Shown here: piece by piece, positions 19,318 to 29,601 of the stretch
Numbering within the stretch: the first letter of the stretch is position 1
Layout of the letters: each line of letters begins with the position of its first letter
Assembly (NCBI GenBank): GCA_905181685.1
Contig: CAJIYK010000004.1
Location: 1-57,336, forward strand
Source: Methylophilales bacterium BACL14 MAG-120910-bin43
GTDB lineage: Bacteria; Pseudomonadota; Gammaproteobacteria; Burkholderiales; Methylophilaceae
DNA: 57,336 bases
Direction: 5' to 3'
Program-made: the position numbers and the translations under genes
The notes under the pieces: model-generated
Databases searched by the model: none
Seen by the model: only the letters and a program-made list of their open reading frames with translations
What the model was told of the DNA's origin: nothing

Positions 19318-20972
19318 ACACTCTTTTCCTTTTTCCCGTAAACCTCTTCTTTAAATGGCTCAAGTCCTATTCGTGAAACGCAATCAATGAAGACTTCATC
19401 CGGATGACGATTTTTAACATAGGTATTAATAATTTTTTTTATGACTTTTGGCATTTCTTCTTCTGAGAATGAGGGTCCTATCACTTTACCGATACTTGCA
19501 AAATTTCCTTGATTCCCACCTAGGGTCAACTGGTACCATTCACTACCATCTTTATCGACTCCTAAAATACCTATATGACCAACATGGTGATGACCACAAG
19601 CATTCATGCACCCTGAAATATTTAAATTTATATCGCCTATATCGTGAAGGTAGTCCATATCATCGAAGATATCTTGAATAGATTTTGCTATTGGAATACT
19701 TTTAGCATTTGCGAGTGAACAAAAGTCACCGCCAGGGCAACAAATAATATCAGTGAGTAAACCAATATTAGGAGTTGTTAATTTCTTAACCTTTGCTTTC
19801 TCCCAAAGCTCAAAAAGATTATCTTCCGAAACATCCGACAAGATAAGATTTTGTTCATGAGAGACACGAATCTCACCAAAGCTATATTGGTCTGCCAGTG
19901 AAGCAACCGCTCTCATTTGGTCTGATGTCGCATCCCCAGGTGCCTGCTCATTGCTCTTGAGTGATAAAGTCACCGATCTATAACCTTCTTTTTTGTGGCT
20001 ATGCGTACACCTCAATAACCACTGGGTAAAGGATTTATTTGTAGTGTGTTTTTTAAGATCATCTTTTTTATCAGTCTTGTAGTTTGGCTCAGAGAAGAAG
20101 GCCTTAATTCGATTAATTTCTTTGCTATCTATCGTATTTGGGCCATTTTTAATTGTGGCCCATTCCTTATCAACTAACTGTTTAAATTTTTCAATACCAA
20201 GAGCCTTAACCAAGATTTTAATTCTTGCTTTGTACATGTTATCTCTTCGTCCATAAAGATTATAGACACGAAGAATTGCCTCACAATAAGTGAGCATATG
20301 TTTCCAAGATAAATTTTCCCTGATAACGGATCCTAAAATAGGCGTGCGGCCTAGACCACCACCAACCCATACTTTGATCGCCATTTCATTATTTTTGTCA
20401 GTGAAAACTTCAAGTCCAATATCGTGTGCCTGAACAATCGCACGATCTTTTGACGAACCTGTGACCGCAATTTTAAATTTTCTTGGTAGAAGAGCAAACT
20501 CAGGGTGAAAAGTACTCCATTGCCTTATAATTTCTGCTAAGTAACGGGGATCAATGATTTCATCGGGTGTAACCCCTGCAAATTGGTCAGTGGTGATGTT
20601 CCTGATGCAGTTTCCAGAAGTTTGAATTGCATGCATTTCAACAGTGGCAAGCTCTCTTAAAATTTTAGGCGTATCTTCTAACTTCGGCCAATTAAATTGA
20701 ATATTTTGTCGAGTACTAAAATGACCATAACCTCGATCATACTTATCTGCGATATCAGCAAGCTTTGTTAGTTGAGCTGAAGATAATAAGCCATATGGTA
20801 TCGCTACTCTAAGCATGGGGGCGTGCCTTTGGATGTAAAGACCATTTTGAAGCCTAAGCGGCCTAAACTCCTCCTCACTTAATTCTTTATTTAAAAAGCG
20901 TGCGAGTTGTCCCTCATATTGAGTCACTCTCTCATTTACGAGTGTTTGATCTAATGAATCGTACTTATACAT
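19314..20972 (-). CDS. cysI: Sulfite reductase hemoprotein subunit
   Basis: Six-electron reduction of sulfite to sulfide. 552 residues with two ferredoxin-like half repeats. The siroheme/[4Fe-4S] cysteines are in CCPGGDFCSLANAKSIP and SGCMNACGHHHVG. The N-terminal half has RHAPMLRVAIPYGLLS and HFSTRQNIQFNW. No cysJ flavoprotein gene is present, as in many CysI/DUF934 operons, so electrons come from another donor, possibly the FdxA of this operon. The start overlaps the end of the tauE-like gene. Confidence 0.95.
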   Translation of the reverse strand: MYKYDSLDQTLVNERVTQYEGQLARFLNKELSEEEFRPLRLQNGLYIQRHAPMLRVAIPYGLLSSAQLTKLADIADKYDRGYGHFSTRQNIQFNWPKLEDTPKILRELATVEMHAIQTSGNCIRNITTDQFAGVTPDEIIDPRYLAEIIRQWSTFHPEFALLPRKFKIAVTGSSKDRAIVQAHDIGLEVFTDKNNEMAIKVWVGGGLGRTPILGSVIRENLSWKHMLTYCEAILRVYNLYGRRDNMYKARIKILVKALGIEKFKQLVDKEWATIKNGPNTIDSKEINRIKAFFSEPNYKTDKKDDLKKHTTNKSFTQWLLRCTHSHKKEGYRSVTLSLKSNEQAPGDATSDQMRAVASLADQYSFGEIRVSHEQNLILSDVSEDNLFELWEKAKVKKLTTPNIGLLTDIICCPGGDFCSLANAKSIPIAKSIQDIFDDMDYLHDIGDINLNISGCMNACGHHHVGHIGILGVDKDGSEWYQLTLGGNQGNFASIGKVIGPSFSEEEMPKVIKKIINTYVKNRHPDEVFIDCVSRIGLEPFKEEVYGKKEKSV

Positions 20973-21749
20973 AATTTGCCTTAAACATTAATTGCATACC
21001 TACAATAAATAGAATTATAACCAATATGAATCGTAAGAATTTTTCATCTATTCTTACACTCAGTTTACTGCCGAATAGTACGCCGGGAACAGACCCAATT
21101 AAAAGGGCTATTAATAAATTTATATCTACTGTACCTAAATTATAATGGCCGATACCTGCGAAAGAGGGTCAATGGTACAGCATGGGCGATATCAGTTCCA
21201 ATAATTTTCCTAAGTTGTATTTTAGGATAGAGTAAAAGCAAAGCAGTGACTCCAATTGCACCGGCGCCCACTGAAGTCAATGTAACAACGACTCCCAAAA
21301 AAATTCCCAACAGTATGGTAAGGACATTTATATTTAGGCTTGTTTTTAATTTCTGCTTTACTGGATTTTTTAATAATTATTGGCTGAAATAAAACAGCAA
21401 TTGAAGTTAAAATAAGCGCTATTCCAAGTGTTATGTTTATCATTTCAACATTTTGCAGTGAGTAAAGGTCAATATCCTTAAGGTAATGGGTTACTAAGAA
21501 AGATGAGGGTAAACTGCCAAGGAGTAAATTTCTTACAATTTTCCAATCAACATGACCTAGTTTATGGTGAGATACAGCTCCTGCAGATTTAGTAATAGCC
21601 GCATATAAAAGATCTGTTCCAACAGCAACTGCAGTTGGAAATTTAAAAAATAATACAAGTAATGGCGTCATGAGTGACCCACCACCAACACCAGTAAGCC
21701 CTACTAGAGCCCCAACTGCAAAACCAGAAATAATATATTCAAAAATCAC
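20965..21749 (-). CDS. TauE/SafE (TSUP) family transporter, frameshifted
   Basis: Membrane protein of the sulfite-exporter TauE/SafE family, likely a sulfur-anion permease given that it is the first gene of the cys operon. The N-terminal part (GALVGLTGVGGGSLMTPLLVL, then AVGTDLLYAAITKSAGA) is clear. Indels near 21310 and 21165 break the second half, but other frames continue GVVVTLTSVGAGAIGVTALLL, GTDIAHAVPLT and a final GMQLMFKAN, ending at 20965 inside cysI. Joined length is about 260 residues, normal for the family. Confidence 0.85.
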
Positions 21750-21850
21750 GATAAATAGATTGAAAGAAATTTATAAAATTTCATGCAATATAACAGTTTT
21801 TAATATACTATTAAATAATAATATATTCTATTTATATAACTTTTTAGTAT
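21750..21850. promoter_or_regulatory. Divergent control region between cys operon and cysB
   Basis: About 100 bases, very AT-rich, between the start of the tauE-like gene (minus) and cysB (plus). CysB proteins normally bind here to activate the structural operon and regulate themselves. I see several TATAAT-like hexamers on both strands but no site unique enough to call, so only the region is annotated. Confidence 0.5.
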
Positions 21851-22780
21851 ATGAAATTACAACAACTTAGATGCATTTTTCAAATTGTTCAATCTGAATT
21901 CAATATCTCAAAAGCATCAGAGGTTTTGAACACTTCTCAACCTGGTGTAAGTAAGCAGATTAAGCTCCTAGAGGACGAGATTGGTATAAAAATTTTCCAA
22001 AGAAATGGTAAGAGACTTGTTAATTTGACTGAGCCCGGAGAATTAATATTAAGTTCTATAGAAAAAATACTTCAGGAGTCAAATAATATAAAAGTTATTT
22101 CAGAGGAATATACAGAAAAGGATCAAGGTACATTTACTATTGCTACAACCCATACCCAAGCAAGATATAAACTCCCAAAGGTCGTTGAGGAATTTGTAAA
22201 AAAATATCCAAAAACTAATTTGAATATCCATCAGGGTAATCCGTCGCAAGTGACCGATCAAATTATCAACGGTGAGGCCGATGTGGGTATTGCTACGGAG
22301 TCTATTAATTTAAGTGAGGATATACTTACCATACCTTGTTATCAATGGAATCGTTGCGTCGTGATGCCAAAAAACCACCCATTGACAGAAGTAAGGAAGA
22401 TAACGTTGGAAGACTTAGCTGCATACCCGATGATTACTTATGACTATGCGTTCACTGGAAGCACAATTGTTTCTGAAGTTTTTAAAAATGCGAATATCGA
22501 ACCAAATATAATGCTGACGGCGATTGATGCCGATGTCATTAAAACGTATGTAAGCCTTAATATGGGCATAGGATTAATTGCTGAAATGGCTTTTGACGCA
22601 TCAACTGACCATCCAATGGTTAGCAGAGATGTCAGTCATTTATTCCCTCTTAGCACGACCTATATTGGGATTAGACGTGAGAATTTTTTAAGAAAATATA
22701 CCTCTGACTTTATCCGTATGTTTATCCCAAAAGCAAGTGAAAATGAACTAAAAAAAATCTTGAATAAAAGGCATCTTTAA
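21851..22780 (+). CDS. cysB: CysB-type LysR transcriptional regulator
   Basis: 309 residues. The N-terminal winged helix-turn-helix MKLQQLRCIFQIVQSEFNIS, then ASEVLNTSQPGVSKQIKLLE, is characteristic of CysB and Cbl. The effector domain has ATTHTQARYKLP and the substrate pocket segment YAFTGSTIV. CysB activates sulfate assimilation when O- or N-acetylserine accumulates. Its divergent position next to the operon fits this role. Intact. Confidence 0.92.
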   Translation: MKLQQLRCIFQIVQSEFNISKASEVLNTSQPGVSKQIKLLEDEIGIKIFQRNGKRLVNLTEPGELILSSIEKILQESNNIKVISEEYTEKDQGTFTIATTHTQARYKLPKVVEEFVKKYPKTNLNIHQGNPSQVTDQIINGEADVGIATESINLSEDILTIPCYQWNRCVVMPKNHPLTEVRKITLEDLAAYPMITYDYAFTGSTIVSEVFKNANIEPNIMLTAIDADVIKTYVSLNMGIGLIAEMAFDASTDHPMVSRDVSHLFPLSTTYIGIRRENFLRKYTSDFIRMFIPKASENELKKILNKRHL

Positions 22781-22846
22781 ATAAAGCAATTACGGTCTTA
22801 TAAGGTTTTATAAAAAAATATCATTTATAAACAATAAGTTAGACTA

Positions 22847-22875
22847 TTGATGAATCTTAAATATTGCTATATACT
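22847..22875 (+). promoter_or_regulatory. Predicted sigma-70 promoter for fhs
   Basis: TTGATG at 22847-22852 and TATACT at 22870-22875 with an ideal 17-base spacer. Transcription would start near 22882, leaving about 205 bases of untranslated leader before the fhs ATG at 23087. Confidence 0.5.
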
Positions 22876-22933
22876 TAATTTAAGACTGTTCACATAACAT
22901 TATCCATTGTTAACTACGGTCAATGTAATTCAT

Positions 22934-22975
22934 GACCAAAAGTCTTCAAAAAACAAATCACGACCAAAAGTCTTC
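22934..22975 (+). repeat. Two direct repeats in the fhs leader
   Basis: GACCAAAAGTCTTC occurs at 22934-22947 and again at 22962-22975, a period of 28 bases. Each copy contains GAC and GTC facing each other around CAAAA, so each can be read as a small hairpin or a half-palindromic protein site. The bases before each copy (TCAT, TCAC) are also similar. Protein operator versus RNA element cannot be decided here. Confidence 0.7.
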
Positions 22976-23086
22976 TTGTTTTAAAACCTGATAATTAAAT
23001 CACGTTCAATCAAATAAAAGATTTGACGTTATTTAACTTTAATTATCACTTTTTATTTAAACAATTTAAGGGAATAAATTACTATC

Positions 23087-24746
23087 ATGAAATCAGACTT
23101 AGAAATTGCACAAAGTGCTCACCTGGAAAAAATTGAAGACGTCGCAAAAAAAATAAATATTACTCAAGATGCATTAATTAATTTTGGCCCCTATATGGCA
23201 AAAATTAATTCAAAAGAGTTAGGCCACAAAGAAAAAAAGAAGGCAAAGTTAATTCTAGTGACTGCAATGAGTCCAACACCGGCGGGTGAAGGTAAGACAA
23301 CAACAACTATTGGTTTAACAGATGCGCTCGCAAGTCAAGGTAAAAGTGTCGTGGCATGCTTGCGAGAGCCTTCATTAGGACCTGTATTTGGTATGAAAGG
23401 TGGTGCCACAGGTGGGGGATATTCTCAAGCAGTACCAATGGAGAATATTAACTTACATTTCACCGGTGATTTTCACGCGATTACCTCAGCAAACAATCTC
23501 CTTGCCGCTCTAATAGATAACCATATTTATCATGGAAATGAGTTAGGGATCGATCTTGATAGAATTACATTCAAAAGAGGATTGGATATGAATGATAGAT
23601 CCTTAAGGAAAGTAAATATAGATAATGCACGTTATCAATATCAAGGAGGTTTTGATATATCTGTAGCAAGTGAGGTGATGGCAATTTTTTGTCTAGCCTC
23701 TTCATTAGATGATTTGACTTATAGATTGGGGGAAATCCAAGTAGCTCAAAACATTGATAAGAATAAATCACCGATATATGCAAAAGATTTAAAGGCGCAA
23801 GGGGCAATGGCTGCATTGTTAAAAGATGCTTTTATGCCAAACTTAGTCCAAACCTTAGAGCATAACCCAGTATTAATTCATGGAGGCCCTTTTGCTAATA
23901 TCGCGCATGGCTGTAATTCATTCATTGCTACCCAACTAGGGACTAATATGGCTAATTATGTTGTGACAGAAGCTGGTTTTGGTGCTGACCTAGGGGCAGA
24001 AAAATTTATTGATATAAAGTGTAGACAAACAGGCCTTGAGCCAAACGTAATTGTTATTGTTGCTACCATTAGAGCAATGAAATACCACGGTGGTAAAAAA
24101 GTCGAAGAGCTCAACAATGAAGACTTAGTGGCTCTTGAAAAGGGCTTCTCTAATTTAGAGCGCCACATTGAAAATTGCAGTCAACACTATGGGTTAAATT
24201 TAGTAGTTGGTATCAATCACTTTAAAACGGATACCGATGCAGAGATTAAACTTGTCCAAGAAAAAGTTGAGAAACTAGGCTTTAAGGCTATCTTATGTTC
24301 GCACTGGGGGGAGGGATCAAAGGGTGCTGAATTACTTGCTAAGGAAGCAATCAGTCTTGCAGAAAAACCAAATCAATTTAAGTATCTTTATGACACAAAG
24401 GATTCTATCAAATCCAAACTTAATACAATTGCTCAAAACATTTATCGAGCTAAAGATGTCATTTTTGAAGATGAGGCTTTAAGTCAGCTTAATGTTATTG
24501 AGGATGAATACGCTCACCTTCCCTGTATGTATTGCAAAAACGCCATATTCATTTTCAGGGGATGCAAAAGAAATTGGCGCTGTTTCAGGTCATACACTAA
24601 CCATCAGAGAGATTAGGTTGGCTAGAGGGGCGGGATTTATTGTTGCTATTTGTGGCAGTGTCATGACGATGCCAGGGCTTCCGCTAAAGCCAGCGAGTGA
24701 AGGTATTACAGTCAACTCAAGTGGAGAGATAGAAGGTTTAAGCTAA
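23087..24746 (+). CDS. fhs: Formate-tetrahydrofolate ligase, one frameshift
   Basis: ATP-dependent formation of 10-formyl-tetrahydrofolate, a link between formate and C1-folate metabolism that suits a methylotroph. The P-loop-like motif is [38 protein letters not shown] follows. The frame breaks near 24525 where an extra base interrupts [14 protein letters not shown]; the second frame carries the normal end [20 protein letters not shown]. Joined length is about 553 residues, typical. Probably a sequencing indel. Confidence 0.95.
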
Positions 24747-24748
24747 AT

Positions 24749-25329
24749 ATGCATATATTAATCTCAGAGGGAAAATCTGAGTTAATTGTAAATAAATCAA
24801 AGTTCATTGGATATAGCGTTATTGCAAATTCAAGAGAGGGCTTTTTAGCTAGAGTGAGAGAGATAAAAATAAATAATCCATCAGCAGGCCATGCTGTTTA
24901 TGGCATGCTGATTAAGAAAAATACTATCGAACCACATTTTAGTGATGATGGCGAACCATCGGGAACAGGCGGACGACCATTAATCAGCATTTTAGAGTCT
25001 AAAAAAATTATTAATGGTGGTCTGGTGGTTGTTCGTTATTATGGCGGCATTAATTTAGGGATGGGGGGTCTTGCAAGAGCCTACAGCCAGGCAGGTTCAA
25101 AGCAATTTTGGCCTCAAGGCTAGATAATTTTATTGAGTTATATGATTATATATTAACTATTAAATACAATAGCTTGGATATTATTTCTAAAGTAATACTT
25201 GATAATAAAGGTGTCATACTAGATCGTAACTTTGATCAAAATATTATACTTAAAATAAGGGTAAGTACTTCAACTAAGGCGCTGATAGAAAAAAAATTTC
25301 CAACGACCAAAATCCAATCACTAGTCTAG
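24749..25329 (+). CDS. yigZ: IMPACT/YigZ family protein, one frameshift
   Basis: Starts 2 bases after fhs. The N-terminal IMPACT (UPF0029) domain has KSKFIGYS, then AGHAVYGML, then SDDGEPSGTGGRP and VRYYGGINLGMGGLARAYSQA. A shift near 25100 moves the C-terminal domain into another frame, ending at 25329. Joined length is about 193 residues, normal. Members have been linked to translation control and proline dipeptide handling, but the bacterial role is not settled. Confidence 0.88.
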
Positions 25330-25396
25330 AAGTTTTTCTTTATTTTTATTTGAATATTTAAACCCTCTCTCATTAAGCGCCATAGTTAAATCTATG

Positions 25397-25424
25397 TTGT
25401 AATTCTGTTATTATTTATTATAAA
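25397..25424 (+). promoter_or_regulatory. Predicted promoter for the tandem metY genes
   Basis: TTGTAA at 25397-25402, a 16-base spacer and TATAAA at 25419-25424. Transcription would begin about 15 bases before the metY start. This leaves no room for a riboswitch, unlike metZ. Confidence 0.4.
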
Positions 25425-25445
25425 AACAACCTTAGGAATATACCA

Positions 25446-26726
25446 ATGAAACTTGAATCAATAGCACTTCATCATGGTTATGAATCAAAAAAAAATGACC
25501 AGAAAGCTGCAACAGTACCAATTTACCAAACTTCAGGATTCACCATTGATGATACGCAACATGGTGCAGATTTATTTGACCTTAAGGTTGAGGGAAATAT
25601 TTATACAAGAATAGGGAATCCTACCAACGATGTCCTTGAGAAAAGGGTTGCAGAAATGGAAGGTGGGATTGCTGGTTTATCTCTTGCTTCTGGAATGGCT
25701 GCAATTACTTATGCTATTCAGACCATTACAAGATCGGGCGATAATATTATAAGCACGAACCAACTATATGGTGGAACATATAACTGTTTTACTCATAGCT
25801 TCCCTAAGCAAGGCATTACTGTGAAAATGGTTGATGGAGCTGATTATGAAGGGATTGAGGCAGCTATAGATGAAAAAACTAAAGCTTTATATTGTGAATC
25901 AATTGGTAATCCTCTAGGAAATATTATTGATTTAAAAAAGTTTGCAGATATTGCCCATAGGCATGGCATTCCCTTGATTGTTGATAATACTGTTGCAACG
26001 CCTTATTTATGTAGACCTATTGATTTTGGCGCAGATATTGTGGTTCATTCCCTAACAAAATATATAGATGGTCACGGAGCCACGATTGGAGGAATTATTG
26101 TAGATTCTGGAAAATTTGACTGGGCTAAAGACGCAAAAAAATTCCCTATGCTTAATGAACCAGACCCTTCTTATCATGGTGTGATATATACCGAAACATT
26201 TGGAGCCGCTGCATTTATTGGTTGTTGTCGGGTCGTTCCTTTGAGAGAAACAGGCGCATGTTTAGCTCCCAATAATGCTTACATTATTATGCTAGGTCTT
26301 GAGTCGCTAGGCGTAAGAATGGAACGACATTGTGAGAATGCACTCGCGTTAGCGAAATACTTAGAAAGTCATGATCGTGTGGAATGGGTAAATTATGCTG
26401 CTCTTCCTGAGGATAAATACAATGATGTTTGTAAAAAAATTACTAATGGCCAGGCATCGGGCATTGTTAGTTTTGGTCTCAAAGGTGGAATAGATGCAGG
26501 CGCTAAATTTATTGACGCACTTCAAATGATTTTGAGAGTACTTAGTATGGGAGATGCAAAATCACTTGCCTGTCATCCAGCATCAACATTACATAGGCAA
26601 TTAACTCCAGAACAGAAGGTTTTAGCAGGTGTAAGTGAGGACTTGGTAAGAATCTCTGTAGGTATTGAACATATTGATGACATTATTCAAGATGTTGAGC
26701 AGGCAATTGAGGCTTCAAAAAAATAA
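25446..26726 (+). CDS. metY: O-acetylhomoserine sulfhydrylase, copy 1 (diverged)
   Basis: PLP enzyme making homocysteine from O-acetylhomoserine and sulfide. 426 residues. The PLP lysine lies in HSLTKYIDGHG. Compared with copy 2 and with the usual family pattern it carries odd changes: KYIDGHG for KYMGGHG, IGCCRVVPLRETGACLAPNNA for IGRCRVVPLRNTGAALSPHSA, and MLGLESLG for MQGLETLG. The frame is intact, so the changes are real substitutions and may alter substrate use or be neutral drift after duplication. Confidence 0.88.
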   Translation: MKLESIALHHGYESKKNDQKAATVPIYQTSGFTIDDTQHGADLFDLKVEGNIYTRIGNPTNDVLEKRVAEMEGGIAGLSLASGMAAITYAIQTITRSGDNIISTNQLYGGTYNCFTHSFPKQGITVKMVDGADYEGIEAAIDEKTKALYCESIGNPLGNIIDLKKFADIAHRHGIPLIVDNTVATPYLCRPIDFGADIVVHSLTKYIDGHGATIGGIIVDSGKFDWAKDAKKFPMLNEPDPSYHGVIYTETFGAAAFIGCCRVVPLRETGACLAPNNAYIIMLGLESLGVRMERHCENALALAKYLESHDRVEWVNYAALPEDKYNDVCKKITNGQASGIVSFGLKGGIDAGAKFIDALQMILRVLSMGDAKSLACHPASTLHRQLTPEQKVLAGVSEDLVRISVGIEHIDDIIQDVEQAIEASKK

Positions 26727-26772
26727 TGCATTATTTTAATTTAATTAGAAAATAATCAAAGGAATATAAGAT

Positions 26773-28050
26773 ATGAAACTTGAATCGATAGCACTTCATC
26801 ATGGTTATGAGTCAGAAAAAACTACAAAAGCAGCCACAACACCAATTTACCAAACAACCTCATTTACTTTTGACGATACAAAACATGGGGCAGATTTATT
26901 TGATCTTAAGGTTGAGGGGAATATTTATACAAGAATAATGAACCCTACCAACGGGGTGCTTGAGCAAAGAGTTGCAGAAATGGAAGGCGGGATTGCTGGA
27001 CTATCTCTTGCTTCTGGAATGGCTGCAATTACTTATGCTATTCAGTGCATTACAAGAACGGGTGATAATATTGTGAGCACTAATCAGCTTTATGGAGGGA
27101 CTTACAACTTATTCGCACATAGCTTTCCCCAGCAAGGCATAAATGTAAAAATGGTTGATGGTGCCGACTTTAAGGCAATTGATGCGGCAATCGATGAAAA
27201 AACAAAGGCTTTATATTGTGAGTCAATCGGTAACCCTTTAGGAAATATTATTGACTTAAAAGAGCTTGCAGACATTGCTCATAAGCATGGTATTCCTTTG
27301 ATAGTCGATAATACGGTACCAACACCGTATTTATGTAGACCCATTGATTTTGGAGCAGATGTTGTGATTCATTCTCTTACAAAATATATGGGTGGTCACG
27401 GAACGACAATTGGTGGAGTTATAGTTGACTCTGGTAAATTTGATTGGGCTAAGGAACCTAAAAAATATCCTATGCTTAATGAACCAGATCCCTCTTATCA
27501 TGGCGTTATTTATACAGAAGCCTTAGGGCCGGCAGCTTTCATTGGTCGATGTAGAGTTGTTCCTTTAAGGAATACGGGGGCAGCACTCTCTCCTCATAGT
27601 GCTTTTTTAATAATGCAGGGACTTGAGACATTGGGGTTAAGGATGAAGCAGCATTGTGAAAATGCACTTGCACTGGCAAAATATTTAGAAGGTCATGAAT
27701 GTGTGGAATGGGTAAATTATGCCGCACTTCCTAATGATAAATATAATGCTCTTTGTAAAAAAATTACGAAAGGACAAGCATCGGGCATTATTAGTTTTGG
27801 CATTAAAGGTGGTATTGAGGCAGGGACTAAATTTATCGATGCACTCCAAATGATTTTGAGGTTAGTTAATATAGGAGATGCCAAGTCACTTGCATGCCAT
27901 CCAGCTTCTACCACTCATAGGCAACTTAATCCAGAAGAGTTAGCCCTAGCAGGTGTTAGTGAGGATATGGTTAGAATTTCTGTAGGTATTGAGCATATTG
28001 ATGACATTATTCAAGATGTTGAGCAAGCAATTGAGGCTTCAAAAAAATAA
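26773..28050 (+). CDS. metY: O-acetylhomoserine sulfhydrylase, copy 2
   Basis: Tandem paralogue of copy 1, 46 bases downstream in the same direction. 425 residues. Very similar through most of the length: both start MKLESIALHHGYES and end in an identical IEHIDDIIQDVEQAIEASKK. This copy keeps the canonical residues, including HSLTKYMGGHG around the PLP lysine and IGRCRVV. The stop overlaps the rmuC start by one base. Likely the main functional enzyme of the pair. Confidence 0.9.
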   Translation: MKLESIALHHGYESEKTTKAATTPIYQTTSFTFDDTKHGADLFDLKVEGNIYTRIMNPTNGVLEQRVAEMEGGIAGLSLASGMAAITYAIQCITRTGDNIVSTNQLYGGTYNLFAHSFPQQGINVKMVDGADFKAIDAAIDEKTKALYCESIGNPLGNIIDLKELADIAHKHGIPLIVDNTVPTPYLCRPIDFGADVVIHSLTKYMGGHGTTIGGVIVDSGKFDWAKEPKKYPMLNEPDPSYHGVIYTEALGPAAFIGRCRVVPLRNTGAALSPHSAFLIMQGLETLGLRMKQHCENALALAKYLEGHECVEWVNYAALPNDKYNALCKKITKGQASGIISFGIKGGIEAGTKFIDALQMILRLVNIGDAKSLACHPASTTHRQLNPEELALAGVSEDMVRISVGIEHIDDIIQDVEQAIEASKK

Positions 28051-29351
28051 TGCTCATTGAGATTATTTTAGGATTAATACTATTAGTAAGCGTCATAATC
28101 TTATGGAAGGTCAATCAAGGTTCTTCTGAGGGGAATAATCTAGACAAGCTGCTTGAGGAAAAGCACCGAGCGATGATTGTTGATATCAATGATAGCTTAA
28201 ATAAATCATCAGACCGTCTTAACAAAACAGTTACAGAGGAATTAAAGTCTACAAGAAAGTCATTAAATGACCTACAGCTATCTCAACAAGAGGCTTTGTC
28301 TAAAATTCGTGAAGAAATTACCGAAAAAATACATAAAACACTTTCTGAGCAAGGAAAAGCACAACAAGAAACCCTTCAAAACTCTCTAAAAAATACAGCT
28401 CTGCAGTTAATTGCCTCTGTTGAAACATTGACCAAGTCAGTTGATAAAAGACTTGGAGGCCATCACAGGAAAAGTGCAAGAAAGACTCGATGAGGGTTTT
28501 AAGAAAACAAATCAAACTTTTATAAGTGTCATGGAGCGATTAGCAACGATTGATGAGGCACAAAAAAAGATTGATGGCCTTACAACTAATATGGTCAGTC
28601 TGCAGGAATTATTGGGTGATAAAAGATCTAGAGGAGCATTTGGAGAACTTCAACTAGAAGGTTTGATTAAAAACATATTGCCACCAGATTCGTATAGTTT
28701 TCAGCATACCTTTTCAAAAGGTGTCAGGGCGGATTGTGTGCTATTTCTTCCAGACCCTACAGGCACAGTAGCTGTTGATTCAAAATTTCCAATGGAAAAC
28801 TACCAAAAAATGTTTGATGTAAAGTTGACAGACATAGATAAAGCCAAAGCCCAAAAACAATTTAAATTAGATGTCAAAAAACATATTAACGATATCGCAT
28901 CAAAATACATTATTACTGATGAAACTTCCGATGGCGCAGTTATGTTTCTTCCGGCTGAAGCTGTTTTTGCAGAGATTCATGCTTACCACCCTGAGCTTAT
29001 TCAAGAGGCAATGGCAAAAAAAGTTTGGTTAGTCTCACCCACAACATTAATGGCCGTTCTCAATACTGCCAGAGCGGTTCTTAAAGGATGTTGAAACCAG
29101 AAAACAAGTGCATATTATAAAATCTGAACTTGGTAAGCTTAGGTAAAGAGTTTGATCGCTTTGATACAAGAATGAAAAAGCTAGCTGATAACATTCGTCA
29201 AGCGCATGAAAATGCTCAGGATGTACATATAACAAGTCAAAAAATAACACAAAGGTTTACCCAAATCGAGAAAGTTGAGCTTGAAGAAGACTCAAATAAT
29301 GTATTGGATTTCGAAGAAAAGCCTACGATTGCCAAAGAAAATGAATCTTAA
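28050..29351 (+). CDS. rmuC: RmuC family DNA recombination protein, frameshifted
   Basis: Membrane-anchored protein with an N-terminal hydrophobic segment (about residues 1-20), a long coiled coil and a C-terminal nuclease-like RmuC domain. RmuC limits inversions at short inverted repeats. The diagnostic domain includes GAFGELQLEGLIKNILPPDSY, ADCVLFLPD and VDSKFPMENY. Frame breaks occur near 28450, 29090 and 29130; the pieces are otherwise continuous. Joined length is about 430 residues. The end overlaps moaD by 11 bases. Confidence 0.85.
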
Positions 29352-29601
29352 GCTTTTATTTTTTGCATCCTTAAGAGAGCGGTTTGAGTTTAGCCAAAAA
29401 GAAATTACATTATCAAAAGAAGTACGAACAGCAGAGGAGTTTTTGTTGGACATGAGTAAACAAAGTGGAGGTGAGTGGGTTAACTTGTTTGAGAATAAAA
29501 ACATGTATAAGTTAGCTATCAATCAAGAGCTTTCTTCATGGAAAGATCCTATTCATGAAGGAGATGAGCTTGCAATTTTTCCACCGATAACAGGCGGGTA
29601 A
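29341..29601 (+). CDS. moaD: Molybdopterin synthase small subunit
   Basis: Ubiquitin-like sulfur carrier of molybdopterin synthase. 86 residues starting at the ATG at 29341 (MNLKLLFFASLRE), which gives the usual length; an upstream ATG at 29275 in the same frame only reads through the rmuC end. The C-terminus is the required Gly-Gly (FPPITGG), where thiocarboxylate forms. It is directly followed by moaE with no gap. Confidence 0.92.
   Translation: MNLKLLFFASLRERFEFSQKEITLSKEVRTAEEFLLDMSKQSGGEWVNLFENKNMYKLAINQELSSWKDPIHEGDELAIFPPITGG

Larger units (their letters stand above)
22781..23086 (+). other. 306-base non-coding region before fhs
   Basis: No open frame is supported. The region holds a predicted promoter (22847-22875), a leader of about 200 bases, two copies of GACCAAAAGTCTTC and several short inverted repeats, such as GGTCA (22918-22922) with TGACC (22933-22937). 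The ribosome site AAGGGA lies shortly before the fhs ATG. The leader could be regulatory RNA or an operator region. Confidence 0.6.

Noticed and set aside
26773-28050. Possible SAM riboswitch before the tandem metY genes
   Set aside because: The leaders before 25446 and 26773 are short and lack the GCTAAAAAGG end and the P1 stem seen before metZ.
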